Assembly (NCBI GenBank): GCA_001986395.2
Contig: MQVO02000008.1
Location: 434,001 to 498,000, forward strand
DNA: 64,000 nucleotides
DNA from: Irpex lacteus
Lineage: Eukaryota; Basidiomycota; Agaricomycetes; Polyporales; Irpicaceae
Reading direction: 5' to 3'
The notes under the pieces: generated by a model
What the model saw: only the letters and a program-made list of their open reading frames with translations
Told to the model about the DNA's origin: nothing
Databases searched by the model: none
Translations under genes and position numbers: made by a program
In this document: positions 44,537-57,147 of the stretch, piece after piece
How positions within the stretch are numbered: the stretch's first letter is position 1
Layout of the letters: each line of letters opens with the position of its first letter

Positions 44537-47500
44537 CTTAAGACACTGAGGGGGATGAGTGGGGCCAAATGTGAGGAGATCCTGGTTTTATATGCGCTTT
44601 ACCGCACGCACCAGCGATATTGACACTAATCAAAGGACGCAACCGTATATTCGCATGTGCTTCATTGCCCCGAAATGCGCACAACATCAAATCCACTGCA
44701 CTTCGAAGCCCTTGAAAACCCTGGAACCTGAAGCGCCGAAAGCCATGCTATTTGTTTTGAGAGAGTAGCAAGATGTCGACTCGAAAGCGACCCGAATCTT
44801 GCCTGAACAGACGGCATCATGTAAGATTAATGACCCGTGCGCGACTGTGAACCAAGCTCACCAATATCGCATGTTGTCAGGCATCGCATGCCGGCCGTCG
44901 AGAAGTCAAGAATGGGGACCTCCTAGAAAACGTTAGGCAAATTTGACCCAGCACCTGATGCACACCAAGCTTGCAGGTTATCGCGCTAGCGTATCCTGCG
45001 CAAATCAACTGCCGGATCGCGAACCATATGAAGCATTACGTGCTCGACAATGAGTTCTCGACAAGCCGCACCTTGGCGTGTTGGGTTTCATATTCAAATA
45101 AATATTGGCGAGAGTGTGACTTGAGCGAACCTTATGGCTCTGCATCGTCTCCATTGGGCTACATCACGGAGTTACAAACTCGAGGATGGTCCGTTCCTGG
45201 CCATTGTCTGGAAATATGAGCCACGAGTAGGAAACCTCTCTCTCACGAATCACGGAGGAAATGCATGGATATCTGTAGACAACATGATTGTGCGAGATTG
45301 GACTCAGTTGCATAGAGCAGTTTTCCAACTATCAGAACTTAGGAAAATAGAAACACCGTATAGATATCCACTCACATTGATATTGAGTCCTCCCAGTGTG
45401 GTTTGCGGCGCTTGCCAATAGTAATGAGACCCTGTACGATCTTATATTGCGACTCCTGTGAACCTTTTCCGACTTTTGACACGGTGCCGCGAGTTTTCGA
45501 GAATAAGCCCTCGAGAAGTCATCGACTAATAGTAGTCAAACACTGCGGCGCTGTATGGTTCATGTCGCGATTTCTAATCAAAGTGCTCCAGCTAAAGCTG
45601 TGACGTATAGCTGCCAACCATGCTACTTACAGGTGAAAACGCTGAACACACGAGCGATGTATCAGCATACGATACCACTGTATCGAGTCCGGAATTCCAA
45701 TGACGGACACGGAATTGCTTGAACCTCGATCTGAGGTAAGTGGCACGATGCTACATTGCGCCGTCTAGTGTGTGCAGTACAGCGCGGTGTCCAACTTTTC
45801 ACCCACGAGCGCTGATTGTTTACCGCTGCCTGTTGAACACGAAAGGCAGACCCAACAACGAAGGAAAACCATGAAGTGGAAGTGCATGGATGGAATTGGC
45901 TGTGCTCACCCGCAACATATTTTCTTCGGAAGAGACACCTTGCTACTCAGCTTGCACAAAGCATTCCCAGAGCGGATATAGAGGTGCCAGTGACCGTGTA
46001 ATTCTTGTATCGGCCGGTGAAGCTCTACGGCAGAAAACTCGAAAGAAAATTACTCGACTGAGGTAACTTCCACAGACCAATGACCTCAAATCGGCTTCTG
46101 ACACGATGAGTGTAGGTAAAAGAGTGGGAGCCGCTGCGAAATACGCTCTCGCTGTGGTTGGACATTGCGCTATTGGCTAGCTGCCGGATAGTGCAGCCGA
46201 AGCGGTGTACAGTTTCCCATACAAGTTCTTGATATGCCTAATTCAATAGCCCGTCAGCACATTATGGATATGCAAACATGCCATACAAAGACTGCGAAAG
46301 TTCAACGTTCGGTCCTCGCATTCCTCTGTGCAGTGACGCTGCTTCGGTTTAGGACCGCGAACTAGTCATGAACTGGATTGCGTCCCGATCATTTGCCCTG
46401 GACGTGTCTTGGAGCTTAAGTTCGCAGGACGGGTGCGCATGTCTGAAACAGAAATTGCACAGGAAGCTGAATCTCGCCGATTACGTCAGAGCGGATATGA
46501 ATATCAAGCATGACATGAACGTGCTTATATATTGATCTTCTTCATAGACACACCACATTTCCTCGTCAAGGCAAGATGCTTTTGATCTACATGCAATTTG
46601 CGGTGTCCGAGAGGGAAGAGTCAGGCTGCAATCTCAACGACAAGTTGCAGGAGTGGCGCTTACCTTGGTGTGTATCAGTAATATTACTTCTTCCGGTAAT
46701 TAAATCGCAATGGATAGAACCAGACAATGATGACTAGAGAAACATAGTCATCTGACAGTGTGTTGAGAGGGAGCGTAGTGGATGTATACTGAATTCGAGC
46801 GCTATAACGCGTCTCTTCCCTGGCGGCAGTTGGCGATCTTGGAGTGGTCTGTGCAGTTGAGACAAGCGTGTTTACTGTGGAAACATTTCCCAGTACGCAT
46901 GCTGTCATTGAGCGCTTGTGTAGCGCAACTTCATGGTATGGAAAGCTGCGTGAGCACCCGAGGCCCGTACAGGGTCTCGCCTGGAAGCCTTCTTTATTAC
47001 GCGCAGTCAAGTAGGAAACATCGTTGTTGGAGGTTGAACACGCACTCGTGAATCTTGTCAGGAAGCACCAGGAATACTTTTGCCGCAGACATTTGAAAAT
47101 CGCCCTTGATGTTAATATCCGCCGCCTTCTGCGCTGCGGCAGTTCAAGGCATGTCTGACTATCTATGCAGCTAGCAGGTTAGTGCGCTTGATTCATATGA
47201 TGAACGGATATGAAATGTTTACAGTTGTGTTGCAAGCTGTGTTTGCCCCACTCTTCTTGTGGGTAGAACATAGTTGAACGTCGTGTATGCCATGCGCATA
47301 AAACATCTGGTAATCGGCCTGAAGTCCAAAGATGTCGAGCAAGGTGCCAGTTGCGGGACTTTGTGGGACGAGCTCCTAGCACCCAGGTAATTTGATACGT
47401 TATTGGCAAATTGCAGAGTGTTCATGCAGCCATTTTCGAGATGGTTTCACGGCATCGAAGGTCTATGAACGAATGTGCGACCCGGAATACATGCGCTTAG

Positions 47501-48381
47501 AAATACGTCAACTTTGACTGCCAGATTCGGTTCTGCTGAGTAGGATCTCTCATTGAGTATACTATCAGGGTCAGAGCTATACCCACGAACGGCACGTACT
47601 TACGTATGTATGTGGCAATTCCAGAGGCATGGCGGCGGGGAGACACGGGTAGGGTGATTTGGATTCGATTTGGGTTCTTGCTTATTCCGTTTTCGTGATG
47701 ACGAGCATGCGTCAAGAACGCACAGTGTGAAGGACGAGTACTGATACTGGCTACGAATCCCGATTCTAAGCTGGAGAGACGCTAGATGATAAATTAACTT
47801 TGTTCATCTCGTTCGATCACTGTTAGCCAACTGACGGTATGCACCTTAGCTGGGAGTCGTCCGTTACAGCATATTTGTTACTAAAGTATTGGGCAAGCTT
47901 TGCAGATAGTGCTTCGAGTGTGCTACCCAGTCACCGCTTGATGTGAGCAGCAATTATCGTAGATGTAAATGTACGTGGTAAGACCGTCTCACTGGCAGAA
48001 GCTGGCAGAACGTGAACTTGAAGTTCCAACTTTTGCTTATGTAACGTCGTTTATCTCAGATCTCTGGCGCTAAACTGTAAGTCAACCAGGCGCTAGACGC
48101 GTGCAGTGGAAAGCACTGCATGCCGCTGTACCCATTCCACTTCCTCCCATACCACGGACGTAATACCCAGAAATGCCCCAGAAATTGCATCACATTCCCT
48201 GGGAACAGGTCACAGCAAACACACTGCGCAATGTATGTCGGGATTTGGGACTTGTAGGTCATTCCCATAGCCGAGACGAGATGAGGAGGGTGCTGCAGGA
48301 CGTAGAGTTCAGAGGCTGTGAGCTTCATTCTATTGCATGCGTATGAAGTTAGCTAACAAAATTATTCTTTGTGATGTCTAG
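44537..48381. other. 3.8 kb gene-poor region
   Basis: I found no exon chain, no transposase or reverse-transcriptase motif and no clear terminal repeats by eye. Open frames are short and without family similarity. Base composition is more AT-rich than in the neighbouring genes, which fits decayed mobile-element or intergenic sequence. Confidence 0.45.
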
Positions 48382-48857
48382 TAGAAGCCGTTCTGAAAGA
48401 GCAAGAAGCTCAAGCTAAGGAGAAGCAGGCGGCAGGTCCCTCCAAACCCAAAGCTGCTCCTCGACCATCCGCTCGGTCCAAGAAAACCCCAGCACCGAAG
48501 AACGAAGCTGAGCACGACGATGGCAGCGGCAACTTGTCACCCAGGAGAAGTGGTCGGGAACCCCGTCTAAGCGAGAAGCGCAAAGCATCGTTATCAACAT
48601 CCTCGCCCGCACGTCCAGCACCCGCAAGCCGACGTCGGAGAAGTGGCGCTCGAACCCAGACCTCGAATGTCGCAAATAAGAAGGCTACCTTCAACGGGGT
48701 TGTATTGTCTGGGCGAAGACGGTCGAGAGCTACCGTGGTTAAAGCTCAGGAAGTTATGGAGGAAGGTGAAGGTGACGTTGCAGGTGCACGTCCGAAGTTC
48801 GCGCAGCTGGATGCCGAAGGAGATGAGAATATGGAAGTCGATGCGGAGGCGACATAA
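48382..48857 (+). pseudogene. Orphan 3' exon of a basic, disordered protein
   Basis: Directly after a good 3' splice site (ttgtgatgtctag, ending about 48381) an open frame encodes EAVLKEQEAQAKEKQAAG, a Lys/Pro/Ser-rich part, SPRRSGREPRLSEKRK, a run of Arg (RRRRSGA) and an acidic end (DENMEVDAEAT) before the stop at 48857. Composition is that of a chromatin- or nucleic-acid-associated tail. I could not find upstream exons on the plus strand: the preceding 3.8 kb shows no coding. It is either the last exon of a gene whose other exons I missed or a fragment cut off by rearrangement. An internal Met at 48534 would allow a 107-residue protein. Confidence 0.45.
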
Positions 48858-49718
48858 TGGCGCGTTATGACAGAGTGTTTATCTGAATGTCTTCTCTTTG
48901 TATGTGCGTGCAACCTTCCACTGCGTTTCTCATCTAAGCCTCACTTATCTTTGTCTTTCGTAGAATTACGCTACTATTACTCAGTCTCGCCTCGCATCAC
49001 ACGTATACCAACGACCCCGGACCACTACATCCTCGCCATCATCCCTTGTTATGTGTTCCAGTCATTCAATTTGCTCTCTCGGTTATGTAACAGGAACTTC
49101 GGAATAGCAGCACGCTGTGAATCATCGTAAATGGACGAGCACGGCTACGTGAAGCATCTACGACCCATGGTTATCCAGTGCATACGCAGGCTTCATTAAC
49201 AGCAACGACATAAAAGAAACGAAACGCGGTAGGGCAGTTATTGTACAAAGTACATATTGTCATTGTCGTTGCGCATGCGATGGTGCTATACATAATCAGA
49301 GCTGCCCTCTCTGTTCTCTGCACGATTGCATCCACACAGCGGCGATCGTTATTAATATGATGTTATATGCAAGCGCCGGGTCTGTGGAGGCCCGAGAGAT
49401 GATTGGCTGATGGTCTCGGCGTTCAACGATCGAGTGCACTGGTGAACGAAAAAGGAAGGTGTACAAGAAGGCGAACTGCTGAGTATCTCGCGCTTGTGGA
49501 AGGGATTGATCGCATTGCCGGGTTATCGGCCTGCGTTATCAGAGCTCCTTATCTAACATCTAACACTTCAGAGCAACACTCATCACCATTATCCGAAGGT
49601 GAGTCACAGATCCTCCAGTAGCATCGAAAGTTAATACGAGACCACCACCCCGTTCTGCAGTGTAGTACTAACTCGCACATCTTTCTAGACCTTCACAACC
49701 ACACATTAGTAACTCGCG
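48858..49718. other. Intergenic, no gene seen
   Basis: It holds the 3' flank of the orphan exon and the promoter of the ornithine cyclodeaminase-like gene. No gene was recognised. Confidence 0.5.
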
Positions 49719-51013
49719 ATGCCAGGAGAGCGTGCCCAGGACCTCCTAGTCCTCTCGGGCACCGACGTGGACAAAGTCATCACAAAGTTCACGCCCTCCG
49801 ACCTAGTGAACCTCATGGCTCGAGTCTTCTCAACCCTCGCCACCTCTCAGGACGACGAAACCCAAATCTCCGTCCCACATCGCAGCACGGTCGTAACCAC
49901 CAATCACCGAGTGCTCTTCATGCCCTCTCGTCTCGCTTCGTTGGGCACCTCTGTGAAGATCGTTTCGGTACCTACAGCAAACGCACCGGAGGGTGTCAAA
50001 GCTCGTGGCTTACCTGGGAGTACGGCTGTAATTGACGAGAGGAGCGGGGAAGTCGTCGCACTTGTCAACGCGCGCAAGTTGACTGCCCTTCGGAACGCAG
50101 CTAGTAAGCGTGATGCTCTCATGTATCTATTCAGCACAGCTCATTCGCATGTTTACTCTACCGGTGATACATAGGTTCACTTCTAGCTACACAGCTCATG
50201 CTTTCTCCCTCCAAGAGCTCCCCGAAATCCCTAGTAGCAATCGGTGCAGGCGCACAAATCTCCGCACACGTCTCCCTCTTCCTATCCTCATACCCAATAC
50301 TCACTACCGTCACCATCTTCAACCGCTCTCTCAGCTCCCGTCTTGCGGATCTCATCACGTACCTACGACTAGCCCACCCCAACGTCACTTTCCGAGGGCT
50401 CCCCTTAGTCGATGACACCACAGGCGAAGAGCATCCAGAGTTGAGAGGTGCGGTGGAAGATGCGAATATCATCGCCACTGCGACGTCGTCTACGAGACCA
50501 TTGTTCCCGTCAAGCTATGTGTCGTCTGGGACACATTTATGTCTGATTGGGTCATATACACCAGCCATGTAAGCCTCTCGTGTTCGCTTTGAGAATTCTA
50601 GCCTCAACACACCCACTAAAATCACAGGCATGAGATCGACACAGACCTTGTCAAACGAGCGTCCAAACTTGTCGTGGATTTCAGGAAAGGCGTCTTGGTA
50701 AGCTTGCGTTCTCTTTCCGAGTTGTCACAAAGCCATCTCATATTCATTGCAACATCTTCTGTAGGTAGAAGCAGGGGAGGTGATCGACGCCAACCTCAGC
50801 GCATCTGACCTCGTAGAGCTCGGCGAGCTTATAGACTTCGAAGACGCGGACAAGTGGTCGCCCAGGACCGATAGAATCGAAGAAGTCCGGACTGGGGATG
50901 TGACGATCTTCAAAAGTGTCGGGGTGGGCGTGCAGGATGCTGCTATATCGCGTGCGGTAGTTGATGCCGCCAGAGAGTATGGCATAGGGACTGTTGTTGA
51001 GAGCTATCATTAA
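49719..51013 (+). CDS. Ornithine cyclodeaminase / mu-crystallin family protein
   Basis: Four exons (49719-50103, 50175-50568, 50628-50697, 50765-51013) give 365 residues. The family comprises NAD(P)-dependent cyclodeaminases, ketimine reductases and related enzymes. Typical features are the substrate-side block PHRSTVVTTNHRVLFMPSRL, VKIVSVPTANAPEGVKA, STAVIDERSGEVVALVNARK with LTALRNAASSLLAT (joined over intron 1), the Rossmann loop LVAIGAGAQISAHV (normally GxGxQ) and a late FKSVGVGVQDAAISRAV. The exact reaction (ornithine to proline, or imine reduction) cannot be decided. The gene is complete and convergent with TAF11. Confidence 0.9.
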
Positions 51014-51175
51014 GAGAGATGACCTGATATGTAATGGGAAGGTATGTTATGCATTCGAAATCAGAATCCTGGATGGTATTGTACAATCGAACGTATATAC
51101 ATAAGCAACGACTCACGACGAAGGGCATTAGTTACAGGCGTAGTCGACACCCTGGATACATCGCAGCGGTGTTGT

Positions 51176-52208
51176 TCACCTCACAAATAACCGCTTGCCC
51201 TTCAACGGACGCGCAGCCCCGACCCGTCCAGTCTCCTGCTGATACAGCCTATACGCCTCACGAAGATGGTCCGGCGACAACGGCCCAACATCACCTCTCT
51301 GTGCTTGTATAGCCCGTGCTAGAGTACCGCGGTTCATCGCATTACTAGATTGGAAAATAGGCTAACGCACCTTTCTCAATCACCTCGCCTACGAACACCT
51401 TGGCGAAACCAGCGATGATCTGGGCTACTGGCTGGGACACTTGTTGCCCGAGTGTTTGTTGAATTACCTGATAGTGATATAGAGCATTAGACAGCACCAC
51501 GAGGAATGAGAAAGTGTATGCACCTTTCGAACAGCTTGTTTCGGTAGAGCATGTCTCCTTGACGCTTCAAAGCGGTCATATTGTGCGGGCGTGAAGTTAT
51601 CCATAAGCACTCTAGAACAAAAATGAGTAATTGTCCAGCAAATTCCATAGAGTCTAGACGTACTTCAAGTTATCCTTCGACTGGCTCTGCCACGACAGTT
51701 GTGCAGAATAGTCGTCGTCCGCCATAGCGAAGAGCCATTCATCGTCGCCCTCGCCTTCCTCTTCAGCACCAGGAGGGCCCATAGGCACTACCGATGCCCT
51801 AGCGGAAGACGGTACGTCTGCCGAAGGGATCTGAGGCGTAACAATGCCTGGCAAACTGATCACTCCTCCTGTTTCCGATGCCAGCTGCTGGGCAACATCG
51901 TCCACGGGCGGCACAGGCGTAGCGGGGCTCTGCGGCTGGGGTGTCGCGCTAGGACCTGCTGCTGATGATACTGTGGACGTTGACTGGATGGTAGCCCATT
52001 GTATCGGCGTTGAGGTGACTGTTGTGGGAGATGCGCTTTGCGGTTGTGAGCGGAATGAATCTGTCGAGCCTAATGTCGCATTCTTGGGCTTGCGTCCGCG
52101 TTTCGCGCCTGTTCCTCGTGCTGGTGTAGACGTGCTTCCACTTGGAGAGTAGTTCTGAGGAACGAATGAACGTTCCGGGGTAGGGTAGTTTGCAAATGGA
52201 GAGGTCAT
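51176..52208 (-). CDS. TAF11: TFIID subunit 11 (TAFII28 histone fold)
   Basis: Four exons (51664-52208, 51524-51611, then two further ones, ending at 51176) give about 290 residues. TAF11 pairs with TAF13 in TFIID at RNA polymerase II promoters. The first 180 residues are Pro/Ser/Thr/Gln-rich with an AT-hook-like [10 protein letters not shown]. The conserved domain follows: [38 protein letters not shown], then [20 protein letters not shown], and finally [20 protein letters not shown]. These blocks match the TAFII28 histone fold along its whole length. The last exon ends in basic KGKRLFVR. Confidence 0.95.
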
Positions 52209-52476
52209 GAGGGGAGATGGGAGTTAGGATCTAGAAGTAGGCGAAAGCGTCAATCGAGAAATCCTTACAGAATTCTGTTACGAGGTAACAAAGCTTTTGA
52301 AACCCTGTAAAGCGTGCTTACTGTTCGGTAAGAAAGTGGGCTGAATCCATTACTAGTGGCCACACGCTCATTGGCACTGTGACTGCAGTGTACTTCACCC
52401 TTACTTCTTTCCTTGACAATTCGCCTATTCGTTCAGAAAACCTACCGCAAACTTACGCTCAAGTATCCATATCAGA

Positions 52477-53650
52477 ATGGCGCAGAGTCCACCATATACT
52501 CCCTCACCATCCCCAGGAATCCCCTCTGAGCCAGAGCTGTCCTCATCTTCATCCTCCGACGACTTCCCGCTGAATGGGGAGTTTGAACACGCCTCAGCTT
52601 CAAGAGCGGGGTCTCCTATACCAGTTGACCAAGCTGTAACAGGAGATATTGAAGGAGAGGGTGAAGACACAATTTCATGCCAGTGGGAGGAGTGCGGTCG
52701 GGTGTTTAACCATTTGCCTACACTTATCGAGCATATACACAACGGTATGCATGCACATGGGCCCACTAGGTGTATCATTTACTTATAATACCCTCTGTAG
52801 ACCACATAGGCGTGCACAAATCGAACTATACGTGCGAATGGAAAACATGTCCACGGCGTGGCATTGCTCAAACATCCCGTTTCGCTCTCATTTCTCATAT
52901 TCGCTCGCACACTGGTGAAAAGCCATTCATATGTCCCAGACCAGGTCCGTGTTACTCTGCTTTCCATCCCTCTCCCCTTGTCCTTTAATGTTAGTTTGCC
53001 ATCAGAGTGCGACAAGTCCTTCACTCGCTCGGACGCCCTCGCCAAACACATGCGCATCCAACACAATATCATTCCACCCGCTCCTGGCAGAGGCGGCAAC
53101 AGGAAACGCAAACGCGAAGAGCCCGAGCCGGCCCCAGTATCGACTGGAGATGGTTACGGCAGTTTCAAGGTGGACACTCCGGATATGGAGGACGAATTGT
53201 TCCCGATGCTAGAGCATGCAAATGGCGAACACACGAACGGCGCTCCAGAAAAGCGTTCTGCTACACCGGACGGCGATGAGGAGGACGACGAAGAAGAGAT
53301 CCCACCGTATTTGATGGAGAAGATGGACAAAAACACTGGGCTAATTCTTGGGAAGACGCCTGCGATGGTTAGGTACATCATCATGAAAGCGAAGCACAAG
53401 CACGTACTCGATGAGCATGCCAACCTAATTGAAGAGTTAAGAATGGTGCGGTACGAAGAACGACGTTGGCGAGAGCGTAAGGACGCGCTCTTGGATGACG
53501 TTCTACGGGCCACTTTCGGGTAAGCACTCATGAAGTCGTAGAGGTGACCTGCACTCACTCTATTCTAGGCCTGACGCAGAGAAAATGTGTCTCACCGCTG
53601 CAGATCTACAAGACCCAGATCGACATCCCTCACCAGAACTCGACGTCTAA
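52477..53650 (+). CDS. Three-finger C2H2 zinc-finger protein
   Basis: Four exons (52477-52744, 52801-52944, 53006-53519, 53569-53650) give 335 residues. After a Ser/Pro/acidic N-terminus come three fingers of GLI/ZIC type: CQWEECGRVFNHLPTLIEH with its last His over the first intron, CEWKTCPRRGIAQTSRFAL with ISHIRSHTGEKP, and CPRPECDKSFTRSDALAKHM with RIQH, this last one split by intron 2. A basic NLS-like KRKREEPEP, an acidic run (DGDEEDDEEEIPP) and a helical C-terminus (AKHKHVLDEHANLIEELRM ... YEERRWRERKDALLDDV) follow. A nuclear DNA-binding protein is clear; the architecture may be that of a chromatin-remodelling subunit such as fission yeast Iec1, but this is unproven. Confidence 0.85.
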
Positions 53651-54028
53651 TATCTCGCCCCGATACCCGTTGTTCACTATACCATCTAGCTATCGTCAAT
53701 GTAGGATTTGTTCAGAGAATTTACAGAGCTTTGTACTTCTCCAGATCCTAACTTGGCGCAATTAACGTCAACGTCGCACTGCAAGTTGACTGCAAGCCTC
53801 TCCCAGGTCTTGTAATGGGCGTCAATGGTAGGATAGGCGCCAGGCCTTTCAGTGGCACGTGCCGGCGGCCAACGCCCTCTTGCTTCTTGTCGTCGTCCTC
53901 ATTCGCTCTGCTACCTCTAACCTTCCACTTTTCTGCCTTAACGGTCACTGACATACGCACTCACACTGCTGCCATACTACTATCACGTCATAACTTCTTC
54001 AACGCACAGCTCAGTCTCCAATTGCAAG
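53651..54028. other. Spacer before the unknown nuclear protein gene
   Basis: No gene is seen; C/T-rich sequence at about 53860-53990 is the likely promoter/5' UTR of the next gene. Confidence 0.55.
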
Positions 54029-55878
54029 ATGTCAACCCGCACTTCGAGGTCTACTTTAGACTTGCGGAAGCTCAAGAAATGTAGTCTGATAGAGCTACGT
54101 CTTCTTGCAGGGGTGAGTGACATCAAATTCCTAGCTTCCTGAGCTTGTTCGTGACATTTGGCTTCACAGAGGATGCGAATTTTCGTACCAGACGATTATG
54201 AACCAGAAGATGTCTTGCAGCTCATTGAGGCGGAAACAGACGAAAGAATGAAGAGATACAGACCGAAGGTTTGTATCTGTCGTCGACGAGTCGTTGCTGA
54301 GATTGACAAGTCTTATTCTAGCTGGTCAAGCCCAAGGATAGAATACCTTCAACGAGCTCAACAGTGATTCCAGCCCAGCCTCGTATCTTACTTCCCAATA
54401 CACCGGAGGCGGAAAGTTTGTGTCATATCAAGACAAATGTGCTGGTTGAGAAAGCCAGAAGACTAGCAATTTGCACTTCAGAAGAATCTATCATCCAAGG
54501 TACGAAGTTTGGGCGCGTCTTGACGCACCATTGGACTCACACTATGCATATAGGAAAGGATTCGGGTCACGGCACGACCCCTTCTCCCATCGACGAAGAA
54601 CCCTGCCTGCCTGCCGATGATCAACGTCCTCTGAGTACTTTCGACGCCTCGTTGGAGAGGGAGAACGAAAAGCTGGAACCTACGGTGGAGGACTATGACT
54701 CGCATACGGACGATGACGATGATCTGAACGAGCAGGATTTACCCCGCCGAAAGCTGGCTTGGGTAAATGCGATGTCAGATGCATTCGACGAAGAAATCGA
54801 GAACAACGACCGCGAGCTCGCGTCTCTGCGAAAGACGATTGACAAATCAATCTTGGAGGCCGCTCTGGCTGAGATTGGGATCGCCAAGGCTGACATACTG
54901 CAGGATAAGCTTGAGGACGATCTTATGGAGATGGCGGGTCTTGCAGTATATGATCAGTATAGGGAGAAGATGGCGAATTATCGCAGCGACGACAACGAAG
55001 ACGAGGAAGAGGTGGAGGAGGAGACCTCTCCAAAGGCTGGCCCATCTGGGCAGAATCGCGTGATTGCGGAGAACGAGGAACATATGCACGATAAGTACGA
55101 CCTTTGATTTCATCTGTCTGGCTCTGTTGCTTATACGCTATATTCCAGGGACCAATTAGTCGCGCCATCTCCACCAAAAGCTGGTCCGTCTTCATGCGGG
55201 CAAAGCTCGATAGATTTCGAGGCTCCGATGCTAGCCGGGCAGAAGCGTCGCAAGAGGTCTCGCTCACAGGCATTCTCTTCTGAGGACAGTGGCGACGATG
55301 AGAAACCTGTTCACAAGAAAATGCGATACGGTGAAGCACCCCAGCACCTCACTGCCGTCAGACGGCGTTCACTGGCAAGAGCCAGTACGGAAACACGAGT
55401 TTTCCGTAACAGCAGCGCTGCCCTTGACAAATGTTCTCCCGAAGATGCAGTTGCATCAAGTTCCAACATACCCTTGCACACACCTGCCACGCCTGTCAAT
55501 GCCGAGGAGTCTGTATTCTTTCCACCTCACATCCCCACCGCTCTTCGCGCACGAGTGGAGAGAGGCTTCGACAATGATCTAAACTACGACTCCGCTAGCT
55601 CAGAGGGACAGCAACCGTCTCGTATCAATCCTCTTTTCCGCGAGAACGGCGACATGTTCACTCCCGTGGACAATGCTCTGACCGGCGACTTGGTCAAGTT
55701 TATGGAAAGCACCGCAGACGCGCCAGGGTCGTCTGTGCCTCGGCCACGGAGGAGTCCCCATAGTAGTGGGTTGATTCATTCTGGATCCCGTCGCTCGTCT
55801 GGTGAGCTCTCTCAGCGGATGATAGAGCGCGCTGCTTTGCGGGACGACCCAATGGTCTACCTAGACGTACTGTTGTAA
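54029..55878 (+). CDS. Uncharacterised acidic, probably nuclear protein
   Basis: Five exons (54029-54112, 54170-54268, 54322-54499, 54554-55094, 55149-55878) fit in phase and give 543 residues. The N-terminus (LDLRKLKKCSLIELRLLAG then RMRIFVPDDYEPEDVLQLIE) is compact and probably folded. A very acidic middle part (DSHTDDDDDLNEQDL, DNEDEEEVEEE) surrounds a predicted long helix (FDEEIENNDRELASLRKTID). The C-terminal half is disordered and contains a strong nuclear signal (GQKRRKRSRSQAF) and many Ser/Pro sites. I do not recognise a family. The consistent splice phases and biased codon use in the exons support a real gene. Confidence 0.7.
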
Positions 55879-57147
55879 TCCATCAGTTTGCGGAATTAGT
55901 TGGCTCAGCCATTCAAACCGAAGGTCCCGACGGCAAGGATGTGGAGAAGAGAGCTAGATAGGACAGCAATGCAACGGACATAGTGCTTAGGAACCTTCTG
56001 CTAATTGGAACGGATTTGCCGTTAGAAATCGTGGCTCACATTGGGTGATTGATGACGTAATCTACACGGTAGATATTCTTGTAGTTTGTATACTTGCAGC
56101 TTTTGTAATTCTATTTCATGTTGTATCTACTTCCAGACATACACCAGACACTAACGCCATTTGCGAACATCGTCCGTTAAGCTCTCGCTCAGACCATCGG
56201 CGTGCGTGTCCCCGGATACTCAATCAACCAACTTCTAGTTCATTGGAGGACCCTTGTCGCATAAGTACGTACACCTTGATCATCACTGCCGCCCCAACTC
56301 ACCTCACACTCAAAGTTCATTCACCTCAACGAGCGCACGGCGGCGCTCACTGGCATCCATCCATTCATTACCAGTGAAGCTAGTGAAGTACTGTATACCC
56401 GCCTTCGGGGCGCTGAAGCCTGAGCATCAAGCTTCAAGTAGAAATAGAATGGAGCAATGGTGTGACATGTATGCTATTGTTGTCGGGGATACACACCGTG
56501 CTCTCGGGCCATTAGACAGACACCCACATGTAAGATGTGGTTCGATGCCTTGCGGGCAGCACATGCTGCACGCTGCGTACTTACTCGGCAGTGAGCACTC
56601 GCTTGTCCGCCGAATACAAAGGTCCCGGGGAGCGTCAACGATCCTAGTAAAATGAGCGCCCCGCGACAGAGCGGGAATCTCCTTCTCGGGTTCTGTGCTT
56701 GATGGTACGCATGATCCAGCAGTGCCTGTGTGAGACCTGCTCGCATGCATATGGGAGCTCGCACATCGTTTCGACGGTCGTATATATTTAAGCTTCAAGA
56801 CGGCCGGAGCCGTCAAAATTCCGACTTAGAAGCTGCAGCTCACCGTACTTCGCGCATCAGGCGTAAGTACCACTGTGTAGTGAGAAGATTTGATTTCACG
56901 TACCTAGATGTCCATTTCGTTGCGTAGCACCGCCATTGAGTTCCCTTCCATCTATCAGGTTACCAGCACTTTGAGAAATCCAGCATATTTAGAGTAGGCA
57001 GATCTATCTAGCACTGTAGCGAACTGAGTATCCAATCATATCCAACGTACATCCTCGTATTATCCAGCGTTAGCGTTCCGTATCCGTATCCATTGAGTTC
57101 GTGAGTGTAGTAATGTTGGTGTGGCGAGTGCGTGAGAGCTCGAGCTT
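55879..57147. other. Intergenic between convergent genes, no gene seen
   Basis: A frame on the minus strand at 56427-56816 is Cys- and Ser-rich without any family motif and has no convincing splice partners; I do not annotate it. Confidence 0.5.
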
